Counted from the first letter of the stretch, positions 1 to 8,170 are shown. The stretch is DNA of 40,770 bases from Desulfuromonas sp. TF (GCF_000472285.1 NZ_KI421424.1:124442-165211); one strand, 5' to 3'. Notes: generated from the sequence alone by a model not told the origin. Numbers and translations are program-made.

Positions 1-1
1 G

Positions 2-46
2 CAGCTCCTGAAGGACATGACGCTGCCCGTCCTGATGTCGCACTGA
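2..46 (+). CDS. Universal stress protein, C-terminal end only (partial)
   Basis: Only the last 14 codons and a TGA stop are inside the window. The encoded tail ends in LPVLMSH, and many UspA-family proteins end in a strand of the type LLxxMTxPVLMSH. The assignment rests on this tail alone, so it is tentative. The gene appears to end before the promoter region of the C1 operon, leaving about 165 bases between them. Confidence 0.5.
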   Translation, partial: QLLKDMTLPVLMSH

Positions 47-92
47 CGTCCCTGGTCGGTTGACCCGACGGGTGGTTTTTACATTTATCCAC

Positions 93-120
93 TTGACAAA
101 ATAACAGCGTTATATAAGAC
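93..120 (+). promoter_or_regulatory. Promoter region of the corrinoid/C1 operon with putative GntR operator
   Basis: A consensus -35 hexamer TTGACA lies at 93-98. An A/T-rich segment that could hold the -10 lies at 111-120 (TATAAG or TAAGAC), though the spacing is 14-16 rather than 17, so the -10 is not sharply defined. Overlapping it at 102-118 is TAACAGCGTTATATAAG, which contains the palindrome TTATATAA. It matches a motif found just after the -10 of the gntR gene (10307-10326, minus strand). This suggests, by inference, an operator where a GntR/FCD protein would block RNA polymerase. Confidence 0.5.
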
Positions 121-133
121 TGTATGCAGCATC

Positions 134-164
134 GAATTCATTGGTGAATTCACGGTAGAATTCA
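134..164. repeat. Three direct repeats GAATTCA at exact 12-bp spacing in the operon leader
   Basis: GAATTCA occurs at 134, 146 and 158, so three identical heptamers sit one helical turn and a bit apart. The middle copy is inside a perfect 10-bp palindrome GTGAATTCAC (144-153). The repeats are between the promoter and the first gene. They could be a second regulator-binding array or an RNA structural element. No function can be assigned from the sequence alone. Confidence 0.6.
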
Positions 165-214
165 AAGAATCATCATCGACTCCAGGGTGCTGTCGATAGG
201 GATTGGGTAAGCCG

Positions 215-1648
215 ATGAGAAGTGTGCGTCACTGGTCGGTTCGTCATGCACGGAGCATGGAGCTCTTCTACAAGGGCTTTTGCCGGATCTTGCCGTTGCT
301 GCGGGCCGGTCTCTCATTGCTGGGCCGGAAACGCTCAGACCGCTTATTGGCAGCCGTAGAAAGCAGGTTGAAGGGGATCCTTTTCGATTGCCGGATGTGC
401 GGACAGTGTGTGCTCTCCGCGACCGGCATGGCGTGTCCCATGAACTGCGCAAAGCGGCTGCGCAACGGCCCCTGCGGCGGCGTGACTGCCGAGGGTTGCT
501 GCGAGGTCCACACGGACATGCCTTGTGTCTGGCTGGAAGCGTTCAAAGGTGCCGGGCAGATGGCCATGCATACGGAGATCGCCAGGATACAGCCTCCCGT
601 CGATTACAGCAGGGAGGGTTCTTCCAGTTGGCTCGAGATTGTACTGGGCGAAAAATGTACCCCTGCCGAAAATCAACCTCCAGCACCCTCACCGCCGGAA
701 CGGCAGCCGGCGGCCTTCGAGCAGGCCTGCCGGTCGGGGCGTTTCCTGGTGACGGCGGAAATTTCCCCTCCCGATTCCGTGGATCCCCAGGACCTGTTGA
801 TAAGGGCCGGACACTTTCGCGGGCTGGTCGATGCCGTCAATGTGACCGACAGTGCCGGCGCCAATTGCCACATGTCGAGTCTGGCCGCCTCGACAATCCT
901 TGCCGCCGGCGGATATGCCTCCGTTTTCCAGACCGGTTGCCGTGACCGCAATCGGATTGCCATCCAGGCCGATCTCGTGGGAGCGGCTGCGCTTGGAGTC
1001 CGCAACCTGCTTTGCCTGACGGGCGACGACGTCAAATCCGGTGATCACCCCCAGGCCCGTCCGGTGTTTGACCTCGACGCCGTCTCCCTCCTGGAGATCG
1101 CCAGCGGCATGCGCGATCGTGGCGAATATGCTTCGGGACGACGCTTGTCCTCGATCCCGAACCTGTTCCTTGGCTCTACGATCAGTCCTTTCGTACCGAC
1201 ACTCGAATCCCGTCTCGTGAACCTGGAGAAGAAGATCGAGGCGGGCGCACAGTTTATCCAGACCCAGTTCTGTTTCGATCTCGAAATGTTCAAGAAATTC
1301 ATGGTCGAAGTGCGGGCGCGCGGGCTCGAGCAGCGCTGTCGGATCCTGGTCGGGGTCGGGCCGCTGGCTTCGGTGCGCGTCGCCCGCTGGCTGAACGGCA
1401 ATGTGCCGGGCGTGGTGATTCCTGACGGAGTGATCCGGCGTATTGAACAGGCAAATGATCCGAAGCTGGAAGGAAAGAAGATCTGCATCGAGACCATCCA
1501 GGCCCTTCGGGAGATTGCCGGAGTTGCCGGTGTCCACTTGATGGGTCACCGCAACGAACATGTTCTCGCTGAAATTATTGTTGAATCGGGTGCCGCGCAG
1601 CGTGTTCAAACGGCCGCCGATCCCTCCCGGCGCCTCCGTGTCGGATAA
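215..1648 (+). CDS. Fused MetV-like/MetF methylenetetrahydrofolate reductase
   Basis: This protein interconverts methyl- and methylene-tetrahydrofolate, here probably oxidising methyl-THF produced by the downstream methyltransferases. Residues about 40-105 form the cysteine-rich MTHFR_C (MetV-like) domain, with C59, C62, C65, C74, C78 and C87 in the order CxxCGxC...CPMxC...GPCGG. Residues about 180-460 form a MetF-type TIM barrel (EISPPDSVDP, NVTDSAG, CLTGDD, QTQFCFD). In acetogens these two parts are usually separate proteins. ATG 215 gives 477 aa and keeps the SVRHARSMELFY segment, which I remember as common N-terminal to this domain. An in-frame TTG at 203 is an alternative; neither has a strong ribosome site. 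It is the first gene of the operon. It lacks an obvious NAD(P)H-binding partner domain, so the electron acceptor is unknown. Confidence 0.88.
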   Translation: MRSVRHWSVRHARSMELFYKGFCRILPLLRAGLSLLGRKRSDRLLAAVESRLKGILFDCRMCGQCVLSATGMACPMNCAKRLRNGPCGGVTAEGCCEVHTDMPCVWLEAFKGAGQMAMHTEIARIQPPVDYSREGSSSWLEIVLGEKCTPAENQPPAPSPPERQPAAFEQACRSGRFLVTAEISPPDSVDPQDLLIRAGHFRGLVDAVNVTDSAGANCHMSSLAASTILAAGGYASVFQTGCRDRNRIAIQADLVGAAALGVRNLLCLTGDDVKSGDHPQARPVFDLDAVSLLEIASGMRDRGEYASGRRLSSIPNLFLGSTISPFVPTLESRLVNLEKKIEAGAQFIQTQFCFDLEMFKKFMVEVRARGLEQRCRILVGVGPLASVRVARWLNGNVPGVVIPDGVIRRIEQANDPKLEGKKICIETIQALREIAGVAGVHLMGHRNEHVLAEIIVESGAAQRVQTAADPSRRLRVG

Positions 1649-1692
1649 GCAGTGGGCCTTGTTTTACCCAGTATCAGGAACCGAGGTGAATG

Positions 1693-2334
1693 ATGAGCGA
1701 CAAGGAAAAGCTGGTCGAACTGATTGCCGAGATGGAAGAAGAAGACGCCCTCGTCCTGGCGCAAGAGATGCTGGATGGCGGAGTCGATCCTCTGGTTGTG
1801 CTCGATCTCTGCCGCGAAGCCATGGATATCGTAGGAAAGCGTTTTGAGGAAGGGGAATATTTCCTTCCCGAGTTGATCCTGGCCGGGGAGGTGCTCGACC
1901 AGATCGGCGCCATGACGAAGCCGTTGATCCAGCAATCGCCGGACAGCCCGTCGCGGAAGCTTGGACGGGTGTTGATCGGGACTGTGCATGGCGACCTGCA
2001 CGACATCGGTAAAAACATCGTCACCTTCATGCTCGACATCAACGGTTTCGAGGTGAAGGACATCGGGATCGATGTCCCGGTGGCCAGATTCATCGAAGAA
2101 ATCAAGGCGTTTCAGCCGAATGTCGTCTGCTTGAGCGGCTTCCTGACGCTGGCCTTCGATTCGATGAAAGAGACGATCGAGGCGATCGAGGCTGCCGGCA
2201 TGCGTGACAAGCTGAAGATTCAGATCGGCGGCGGCCAGATCGATGAGACAATCCGCGCCTACACCGGCGCCGATGCTTTCGGATTGAATGCGGTGGATGC
2301 CGTGACCTACAGCCGCAAATGCATGGGGGAGTGA
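1693..2334 (+). CDS. Methyltransferase corrinoid (cobalamin-binding) protein
   Basis: This is the methyl-carrying corrinoid protein of a two- or three-component methyltransferase system, similar in layout to MtaC, MtbC or MttC. Residues about 5-85 are the helical B12-binding-2 cap. Residues about 90-210 are the Rossmann B12-binding domain with the DxHxxG motif (D-L-H-D-I-G, around residue 101), in which the histidine is the lower axial cobalt ligand. The later SGFL and IGGG segments contact the nucleotide tail in the family. A GAGGTG ribosome site at 1683-1688 is too close to ATG 1690, so ATG 1693 is preferred. It sits 4 bases before the URO-D-type methyltransferase gene, its probable partner. 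Confidence 0.92.
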   Translation: MSDKEKLVELIAEMEEEDALVLAQEMLDGGVDPLVVLDLCREAMDIVGKRFEEGEYFLPELILAGEVLDQIGAMTKPLIQQSPDSPSRKLGRVLIGTVHGDLHDIGKNIVTFMLDINGFEVKDIGIDVPVARFIEEIKAFQPNVVCLSGFLTLAFDSMKETIEAIEAAGMRDKLKIQIGGGQIDETIRAYTGADAFGLNAVDAVTYSRKCMGE

Positions 2335-2338
2335 TGTC

Positions 2339-3583
2339 ATGACTGACCAGACCGGGCCCGCACGTTATGCAGAGAAAATGCAGCGCATCCTGGATGCGGT
2401 CGCGCTGCGCCAGACGGATCGCGTTCCGACCGCGTTTCAAGCCTCGTTCTGGCTCGCCCGCTATGGCGGCATTACCAATCGCGAGCTGATGTACGACTAC
2501 GACAAGGCCTGCGAGATCTTGCAGCGGGTTCTGCTCGAACTCGATCCGGACCTGTACTACCCGGTCCATGTCACGACCCTCGGCCCGGTTTGCGAGAAGA
2601 TCGGTTTCAAGCAGATCGAGTGGCCCGGGCACGGAGTCGGCGACAACCAGCCCTTTCAATACATCGACCGCGAGTACATGACGGCCGACGAATACGACGA
2701 CTATATCTTCGACCCGACCGGTTATTACCTGGGCAAGTATCTGCCGAGGATCGCCTCGGCCTTCGAAGGAATCGAGGAGTTGCCGAAGTTCGCCGGACTC
2801 TACTATCACCAGCTGGTGGTCAATATGCGTCATTTCGGCAATCCCGGAGCCGTCCGGGCTCTGGCCGCCCTGCAGGAAACGGCGGCGGAAGCGCAGCGCC
2901 TGGCCGAACACCGGGCGGCTTTCACCAGGAAGATGGCGGATCTGGGCTATCCGGCCTCGCATGCGGTCGGCACCAATGCTCCCTTCGATTACTTCGGTGA
3001 TTTCTTCCGGGGCGCCAAGGGGATCCTCACAGACATGCGACGCCGCCCGGACAAGCTGCTCGAAGCCATGGACAAGGCGCTGGTGCTGCTCCTGCGCCAT
3101 GCGATCGCCGGCGCCAAGGCGAGCGGCAACAACTTCGTGTTCATCCCCATCCACTGGGCGCCCGATTCCTTCATGTCCCAGGATCAGTTCAAGAAGTTCT
3201 GGTGGCCGCAGTTCAGGCAGATGCTGCTCGGCCTGATTGAAAACGACCTGATCCCCGTCTGCCTCTGGGAGTCGGTCTGTACCAAGCGTATGGAAGTGAT
3301 CGGCGACATCCCGGCAAAAAAAGCGATTTACTGGTTCGAGCGCAGCGACCTGGTCGAAGCCAAGGAGGTGCTGGGCGATGTCGTCTGCCTGCGCGGCAAC
3401 GTCTCTCCATCCTTGATGGCCACGGGAAACCCGGAAGAGGTGGATGCGGCCTGCCGTCGCCTGATTGAGAATGTCGGCAAGGACGGGGGCTTTATCCTGG
3501 ACTGCGCCTTCGGCGTCCCCGATGAAAGTCCGTTGGAGAATGTAAGGGCGCTGTACCGGTCGGTGCATAAGTATTCGGCCTGA
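2339..3583 (+). CDS. URO-D-fold corrinoid methyltransferase
   Basis: The 414-residue protein has the uroporphyrinogen decarboxylase fold shared with the methyltransferases MtaA, MtbA and CmuA. Its place beside a corrinoid protein points to methyl transfer, not haem synthesis. The C-terminal family segments are present (GNVSPSLMATG; FILDCAFGVP followed by SPLENVRALYRSV). The usual zinc-binding His-X-Cys of MtaA/MtbA-type enzymes is not seen: the corresponding stretch near residues 304-312 reads PVCLWESVC. One cysteine remains in the FILDCAFG segment, the usual place of the third ligand. It is either the substrate-specific methyltransferase of the pathway or a divergent member with different metal use. 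A purine-rich ribosome site (GGGGGAGTGA) precedes ATG 2339. Confidence 0.85.
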   Translation: MTDQTGPARYAEKMQRILDAVALRQTDRVPTAFQASFWLARYGGITNRELMYDYDKACEILQRVLLELDPDLYYPVHVTTLGPVCEKIGFKQIEWPGHGVGDNQPFQYIDREYMTADEYDDYIFDPTGYYLGKYLPRIASAFEGIEELPKFAGLYYHQLVVNMRHFGNPGAVRALAALQETAAEAQRLAEHRAAFTRKMADLGYPASHAVGTNAPFDYFGDFFRGAKGILTDMRRRPDKLLEAMDKALVLLLRHAIAGAKASGNNFVFIPIHWAPDSFMSQDQFKKFWWPQFRQMLLGLIENDLIPVCLWESVCTKRMEVIGDIPAKKAIYWFERSDLVEAKEVLGDVVCLRGNVSPSLMATGNPEEVDAACRRLIENVGKDGGFILDCAFGVPDESPLENVRALYRSVHKYSA

Positions 3584-3591
3584 GGAAGACC

Positions 3592-4260
3592 ATGGCAGTT
3601 GTTGCCGACATCGATCTGTCCAGGGCTTTTGCCGCCGCGATGAAGCGGCCGCGGGCCGCGGGGCCCGCGCTGAAGGCCCGGCAGGAGTCCCTGTCATTGA
3701 TCGTATCCGAGTCACTGGTTGCGCCGAAGTGCAGCTTTCGGAACATCGCATCGAGGGAGCTCCTCGGCACCCCTGCAGAGCTCCTTCTAGGGGATGGGGC
3801 CTTGCAGGCGCCGGGAGTTGAAGCCGTTGGCGGGTTGAACGGAGTCACGGCCGTGGCCTGCACCCTGGGTCCCGCCCTTGAACAGCGGGTTTCCACTCTA
3901 TGTGTCGAGCGCAAGTTGTCCCTGGCGCTTGCCCTGGATGAACTGGGCAATGAACTGCTGATTTACACCGTGCGCCTTGCCGCACGGAAAGTGCGGGGCG
4001 AGGCCCGGCGGCTGGGCTTATCGACGGGCGACATGCTGACGCCGGGCGGTCGGGGCCTTTCCCTTGATCAGCAGGCCAAGGTTGTCGGGCTGGCCGGGGG
4101 TGAACAGATCGGGATTACCGTCACGCAAAAGGGGATGCTCTGGCCCGTGAAGTCGCGGTCCATTCTGGTGAACGTCGGCAAAGGACTTACAGCGAAGCCT
4201 TGGCGCAGGCGCTGTGACACCTGTTCTTCGAGGGAACAATGCAGGTATCGGACGCGTTGA
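3592..4260 (+). CDS. Stand-alone B12-dependent methionine synthase activation-like domain protein
   Basis: The 222-residue protein resembles the activation domain of cobalamin-dependent methionine synthase (MetH), which binds S-adenosylmethionine for reductive re-methylation of inactive cobalamin. Recognisable parts are ACTLGPALEQRV, LALALDELGNELL, RLGLSTGDMLTPGGRGLSLDQQ and the strand GITVTQKGMLWPVKS. No methionine synthase catalytic domains are present. The C terminus has a CX2CX5C motif (CDTCSSREQC) not typical of MetH, which may bind metal or an Fe-S cluster. The GAGGAA ribosome site is 5 bases before ATG 3592. The end overlaps the RACo-like gene by 22 bases, so the two are probably translationally coupled and act together in corrinoid repair. 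Confidence 0.8.
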   Translation: MAVVADIDLSRAFAAAMKRPRAAGPALKARQESLSLIVSESLVAPKCSFRNIASRELLGTPAELLLGDGALQAPGVEAVGGLNGVTAVACTLGPALEQRVSTLCVERKLSLALALDELGNELLIYTVRLAARKVRGEARRLGLSTGDMLTPGGRGLSLDQQAKVVGLAGGEQIGITVTQKGMLWPVKSRSILVNVGKGLTAKPWRRRCDTCSSREQCRYRTR

Positions 4261-6047
4261 CAAAAGAGCCGACCCGACGGGTGGTCCATTTCGCCGGCCT
4301 GGACCTGGTCATCGAAGTCGTCGGGGGGGAGACCCTTCTGCAATGTGCTCGGCGGACCGGTATGCGCATGGTCGGCGCCTGCGGCGGGGAGGGCGCCTGC
4401 GGCAGTTGCGCGTTCCGGATTATTTCCGGAAAGGTTGAATTCCTGGATGGAGATGTCGATGATCGGCTTTCTTTCGAGCAGGGCAACCAGTGGATGCGTG
4501 CCTGCCGGATTCGGCCGGTCACGGACTGTGTCGTGGAGGTGGCGCCCCGAGCTTTCGCCCAGGTCGTCCGAACCGATGCCGAAGCGGACGATGACGACGC
4601 GGCATTTCCATTCTCCCCTCTCGTCTCCTCCTTTGATGTCGAGATGGCTCACCCAGCCTTGGCGGAGAACGGTGGCGACTTTGAACGCCTCCTGAACACT
4701 CTCGGCAAGGAACGGATCCGGTGCTGCGACCTCGGCGCCCTGCAGCAACTGCCGCCCATGCTGCGTGAGAACGACTGGCGGCTGCGTGCCTGTGAACGCG
4801 ATGGTGAGCTGCTCGGCGTGATTCCGGTCGGGAAGCGGCTGCTTGGGCTTGCCGTTGATCTCGGCACCACCAATGTGGCGGCATACCTTATCGACCTGGA
4901 AACGGGAGCACGCCTGGCGAGCCTCGGCCTTGAAAATCCCCAGGTGGCTTATGGCGCCGACCTGATCAGCCGGATGAACCATGCAATCCGCCTGAGTGGA
5001 GGTCAGCGCGAGCTGCAAAGGGCCGCGGTCGAGGCGATCACCACTCTGGCCACGGACCTTTGCAGCGCCGTTTCGGCAAGCCCCGACGAAATCGCCGATA
5101 TCACCCTCTGCGGCAATACGGCCATGCATCATCTCCTGCTGGGTCTGCCGGTGTCGCAGCTGGGACGCGCCCCCTTTGTTCCGGCGGCCTGCACGGCCCT
5201 CGACATCAAGACCCGCGACCTCGGAATCTCCGTCCTTCCGGGAGCCTATCTGCATGTCCTGCCCAACATCGGCGGCTTTGTCGGCGGAGACCATGTCGCA
5301 ACGCTGCTCGCCACGGAAAAGCACTGGACGGAGGGGACGAGCCTTATTGTCGATGTCGGAACAAACACGGAAATTTCACTGATTCATCATGGCACGATCG
5401 TCACTGCCTCCACGCCCTCGGGGCCGGCGCTCGAAGGCGGAAACATTTCTTCGGGGATGCGTGCCGCCCATGGCGCGATCGAGCGGGTCCGATTTTCCTC
5501 CGGCGACCTGCAGTTGGAAGTGATCGGAGGCGGCATCCCGGTGGGAATCTGCGGCTCGGGTGTGGTCGATGCGCTGGCGGCACTGAGCAGGGCGCAAATC
5601 ATCGACCGGCGCGGGCGCATCTGCCTGGGCCATCCCGCCGTCAGGGAGGCCGGCGACAGACGCGAATGCCTGCTGGCCCCGCAGGTGGCCTTCACCCAGG
5701 AGGACGTGCGTGCAGTCCAGCTGGCCAAGGCGGCGATTCGCGCTGGGATCGATCTGCTCATCCGGGAATACGGACTGGTCGAGTCGGATATAGATCGGGT
5801 GGTGATCGCCGGAGCGTTCGGTGTTTACCTCGACGTGCGGAGTTGTATCCGGATCGGGATGTTCCCCGACATCCCCCGGGAGCGGTTTACGCAGGTCGGC
5901 AACGCCGCCGGCGCCGGGGTGCGGATGACGCTGACTTCACGGGACGCCCGTGAAAAGGCCGGGGAGCTGGCGGTGCGCTGCCGTCATTTCGATCTGAGCA
6001 CCCAGCCGGACTTCCAGAAGGTTTTCATGAAACGGATTGGTCTATAA
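4239..6047 (+). CDS. RACo-type reductive activator of corrinoid proteins (2Fe-2S ferredoxin plus DUF4445)
   Basis: This ATP-dependent activator returns accidentally oxidised Co(II) corrinoid to Co(I). Residues about 14-105 are a plant-type 2Fe-2S ferredoxin domain with C48, C54, C57 and C89 (CGGEGACGSC ... RAC). A linker follows. From about residue 205 comes the ASKHA/DUF4445 ATPase-like region, with VDLGTTNVAAYLIDL, VDVGTNTEISLI and VVIAGAFGVYLDVRS as phosphate- and adenosine-binding segments. The length of 602 aa is typical of RACo/RamQ relatives. It lies between the SAM-type activation-domain protein and the methyl-THF methyltransferase, as expected for a corrinoid C1 operon. The electron donor is not encoded nearby. 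Confidence 0.92.
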   Translation: MQVSDALTKEPTRRVVHFAGLDLVIEVVGGETLLQCARRTGMRMVGACGGEGACGSCAFRIISGKVEFLDGDVDDRLSFEQGNQWMRACRIRPVTDCVVEVAPRAFAQVVRTDAEADDDDAAFPFSPLVSSFDVEMAHPALAENGGDFERLLNTLGKERIRCCDLGALQQLPPMLRENDWRLRACERDGELLGVIPVGKRLLGLAVDLGTTNVAAYLIDLETGARLASLGLENPQVAYGADLISRMNHAIRLSGGQRELQRAAVEAITTLATDLCSAVSASPDEIADITLCGNTAMHHLLLGLPVSQLGRAPFVPAACTALDIKTRDLGISVLPGAYLHVLPNIGGFVGGDHVATLLATEKHWTEGTSLIVDVGTNTEISLIHHGTIVTASTPSGPALEGGNISSGMRAAHGAIERVRFSSGDLQLEVIGGGIPVGICGSGVVDALAALSRAQIIDRRGRICLGHPAVREAGDRRECLLAPQVAFTQEDVRAVQLAKAAIRAGIDLLIREYGLVESDIDRVVIAGAFGVYLDVRSCIRIGMFPDIPRERFTQVGNAAGAGVRMTLTSRDAREKAGELAVRCRHFDLSTQPDFQKVFMKRIGL

Positions 6048-6062
6048 ATTCGAGGAGTAATC

Positions 6063-6941
6063 ATGCAGAAATTTAAGCTCAACGTCCTGGGCGAAAGAAT
6101 CAACCCGGGTTTCAAGAGTACCCGTGCCCTCTTTGAAAATGAGGACTTTGCCGGCATCCAGGCTCTCGCTGTCAGGCAGGTGGAAGCCGGCGCCTTTGCC
6201 CTGAACGTCAACGCGGGCACCCGGGCCATGAAAGATCCGCAGTTCATGGCGGAAGTGATCCGGGCGATCCAGGCGGCGGTTTCCGTGCCGCTCTCCTTTG
6301 ATTTTCCAAACGCCGAGGTCCAGGAAGTCTGCCTCAAGGCTTACGACCAGGAAAAGGCGGGCGGGGAGCTGCCGATCATCAACTCCATTGCCGAAACCCG
6401 CTGGGAGCTGATGGACCTTTTGAAAATCCGCCCGTTCCGGGTCATTCTCATGGGGACCGAGCGCCTCGAGGACGGCGTCGGCACGCCGAATAAAACCGGC
6501 GAGGAAATAGCCGCCACGGCCAGGCGGTCAAGCCTTCGCCTGGTGCGCGACCACGGCCTGCGCCTCAGCGACGTGTTTGTCGATATTTCCGTCAGCGCCC
6601 TGATCGCCGATACGACGGGGATGACCCGTGCCACCCTCGAAGGGATCCGTCTGATCGGCAGCGACCCTGATCTGGCCGGCATCAATATCTCCGGCGGACT
6701 CAGCAATATCGGCCAGCAGCTGCCGAGCAAGGCCGCCGATGGTTCAGCTCTCAAGGAGCAGCTCGAATGCGCTTTTCTGACCGTTGCCGTTCCGGCCGGC
6801 ATGAATACGGTGCTGGGCACGCCCTGGAAAGAATACGGACCGTTGCCGGAAGACAACTACGTGATGCAGACCTTCCGCGACTTTATCGAACTCACCGGGG
6901 GCAAGGCGCTCCGCCAGGTGCGGAGGTTTTACCGGTCATGA
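6063..6941 (+). CDS. Methyltetrahydrofolate:corrinoid methyltransferase (pterin-binding family)
   Basis: This 292-residue TIM-barrel protein of the dihydropteroate synthase-like family transfers a methyl group between a corrinoid protein and tetrahydrofolate, as AcsE and MtgA do. Visible family elements are LNVLGERINPGF at the N terminus, ALNVNAGT near residue 50, IINSIAE near 105 and DISVSALIADTTG near 180, which line the pterin pocket. A clear GAGGAG ribosome site precedes ATG 6063. In this operon it probably moves the methyl group from the corrinoid protein to THF, feeding the MetF-type enzyme at the start of the operon. The stop overlaps the next start (ATGA). Confidence 0.9.
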   Translation: MQKFKLNVLGERINPGFKSTRALFENEDFAGIQALAVRQVEAGAFALNVNAGTRAMKDPQFMAEVIRAIQAAVSVPLSFDFPNAEVQEVCLKAYDQEKAGGELPIINSIAETRWELMDLLKIRPFRVILMGTERLEDGVGTPNKTGEEIAATARRSSLRLVRDHGLRLSDVFVDISVSALIADTTGMTRATLEGIRLIGSDPDLAGINISGGLSNIGQQLPSKAADGSALKEQLECAFLTVAVPAGMNTVLGTPWKEYGPLPEDNYVMQTFRDFIELTGGKALRQVRRFYRS

Positions 6942-8170
6942 GCCGCCATTATGCCATTGTCGCCGTCAGCTACTTCGACGGCGAAAAATATTTTCCGGAC
7001 GGTCCCTATACAATGGTCGTTGAAAACGGCAACATCACCGATGTTGCGGCAGGCGATTTCACGGACGCACTGGAGAAACGGAAGATCCCGGTTCGGCGCG
7101 CCCCCTTCCTGATGCCGGGGTTGGTGGAAGCCCATTGTCATCTTTTCCTCGATGGCGGGCAGCTCGAGTTCCAGGCACGCAGCGAATACCTGAACGCAAC
7201 GAACGATGAAATGCAGGAAGTGGCCCGGGCCAATGTCGCGGCAAACCTGGCGGCCGGAGTGACCCTGGTCGTGGATGCCGGTGACCGCTACGGAATCAAC
7301 CACGCCATTCGCAGCGAGTCCCGAACCGTGACGGTGCGTTCGGCCGGGCTGGGACTGCGGCGGCCCGGCCGCTACGGCAGTTTCATGGCACGGGAAGTGG
7401 CCGGCCATACCGAAATCGAAGCGGCCGTGCGCGAGATCGGCAAGACGGCGGACGAACTCAAGGTGATCCTGACCGGCATCATCGATTTCGAAGCAGGGGG
7501 TGTGAAGGGAAAACCCCAATTCAACGAGGAGGAATTGCGTCTTATCGTGAGCCTGGCGCGCCGACAGGGGCTGCGCACCTTTGTCCATTGCAGCGGAATC
7601 GATGGCCTCGAAACCGCAGTGGCCGCAGGCGTGGACTCCATCGAACACGGCTTTTTCATGACCCGTGAGGTGCTGCAGGGGATGGCTGAGCAGGGGATCG
7701 CCTGGGTGCCCACCTTTTCGCCGGTCCACTTCCAGTGGCAGCATCCTGAAATTGCGGGATGGAACGGACAGACGGTCGCTAACCTGCGTCGGATTCTCGA
7801 TTCCCATCTTGAGCATGTCGGGCTGGCCGCGGAGCTGGGAGTTCCGCTGATTGCCGGCTCGGATGCCGGCAGCCATGGGGTGCGGCACGGAGCGGCTCTG
7901 ATCGACGAGCTCGATTTTTTTGCCCGGGCGGGCCTTCCCATGGAAGACATCCTGCGCGCGGCAACATCGCTGCCGCGCCAGCGTTGGGGAGTCGCCCCGG
8001 CTAGGTTGGCGGCCGGGCAACAGGCAGAGTGCGTGGCTCTTGCAGGCAGCCCGTTTGATGATCCTGTTCACCTCCACCATCTTGTGGAGGTTTTCAGGGA
8101 AGAAATCGTCTCAAAGGAACATTGTGCAGGGAATCCCGAAAAGAAGCTCCTGCGCAGTGCTGCCGGCTGA
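6938..8170 (+). CDS. Metal-dependent amidohydrolase family protein
   Basis: The 410-residue protein has the amidohydrolase (imidazolonepropionase-like) fold. The metal ligands are visible: H66-C-H68 in MPGLVEAHCHLF, H217 in FVHCSG, H237 in SIEHGFF and D309 in GSDAGSHG. The substrate is unknown. Cyclic amides, hydantoin-like rings and other C-N bonds are typical for the family. ATG 6938 is chosen because it overlaps the preceding stop and has CGGAGG upstream; a longer in-frame reading runs back into the methyltransferase gene and is not credible. Its place at the end of a methyl-corrinoid operon suggests that it opens or deacylates the methylated substrate before or after demethylation. Confidence 0.88.
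   Translation: MSRHYAIVAVSYFDGEKYFPDGPYTMVVENGNITDVAAGDFTDALEKRKIPVRRAPFLMPGLVEAHCHLFLDGGQLEFQARSEYLNATNDEMQEVARANVAANLAAGVTLVVDAGDRYGINHAIRSESRTVTVRSAGLGLRRPGRYGSFMAREVAGHTEIEAAVREIGKTADELKVILTGIIDFEAGGVKGKPQFNEEELRLIVSLARRQGLRTFVHCSGIDGLETAVAAGVDSIEHGFFMTREVLQGMAEQGIAWVPTFSPVHFQWQHPEIAGWNGQTVANLRRILDSHLEHVGLAAELGVPLIAGSDAGSHGVRHGAALIDELDFFARAGLPMEDILRAATSLPRQRWGVAPARLAAGQQAECVALAGSPFDDPVHLHHLVEVFREEIVSKEHCAGNPEKKLLRSAAG

Noticed and set aside
47-214. Cobalamin riboswitch before the corrinoid operon
   Set aside because: The leader is short and I found no B12-box core or the needed multi-stem layout; the repeats there look like protein sites.
2102-3751. Long minus-strand frame of 549 codons opposite the corrinoid and URO-D genes
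   Set aside because: It is the complement of well-supported genes in GC-rich DNA, resembles no family, and spans two gene junctions.
6767-6937. Extended N terminus for the amidohydrolase
   Set aside because: It runs inside the methyltransferase gene; ATG 6938 overlaps the stop and has a ribosome site.
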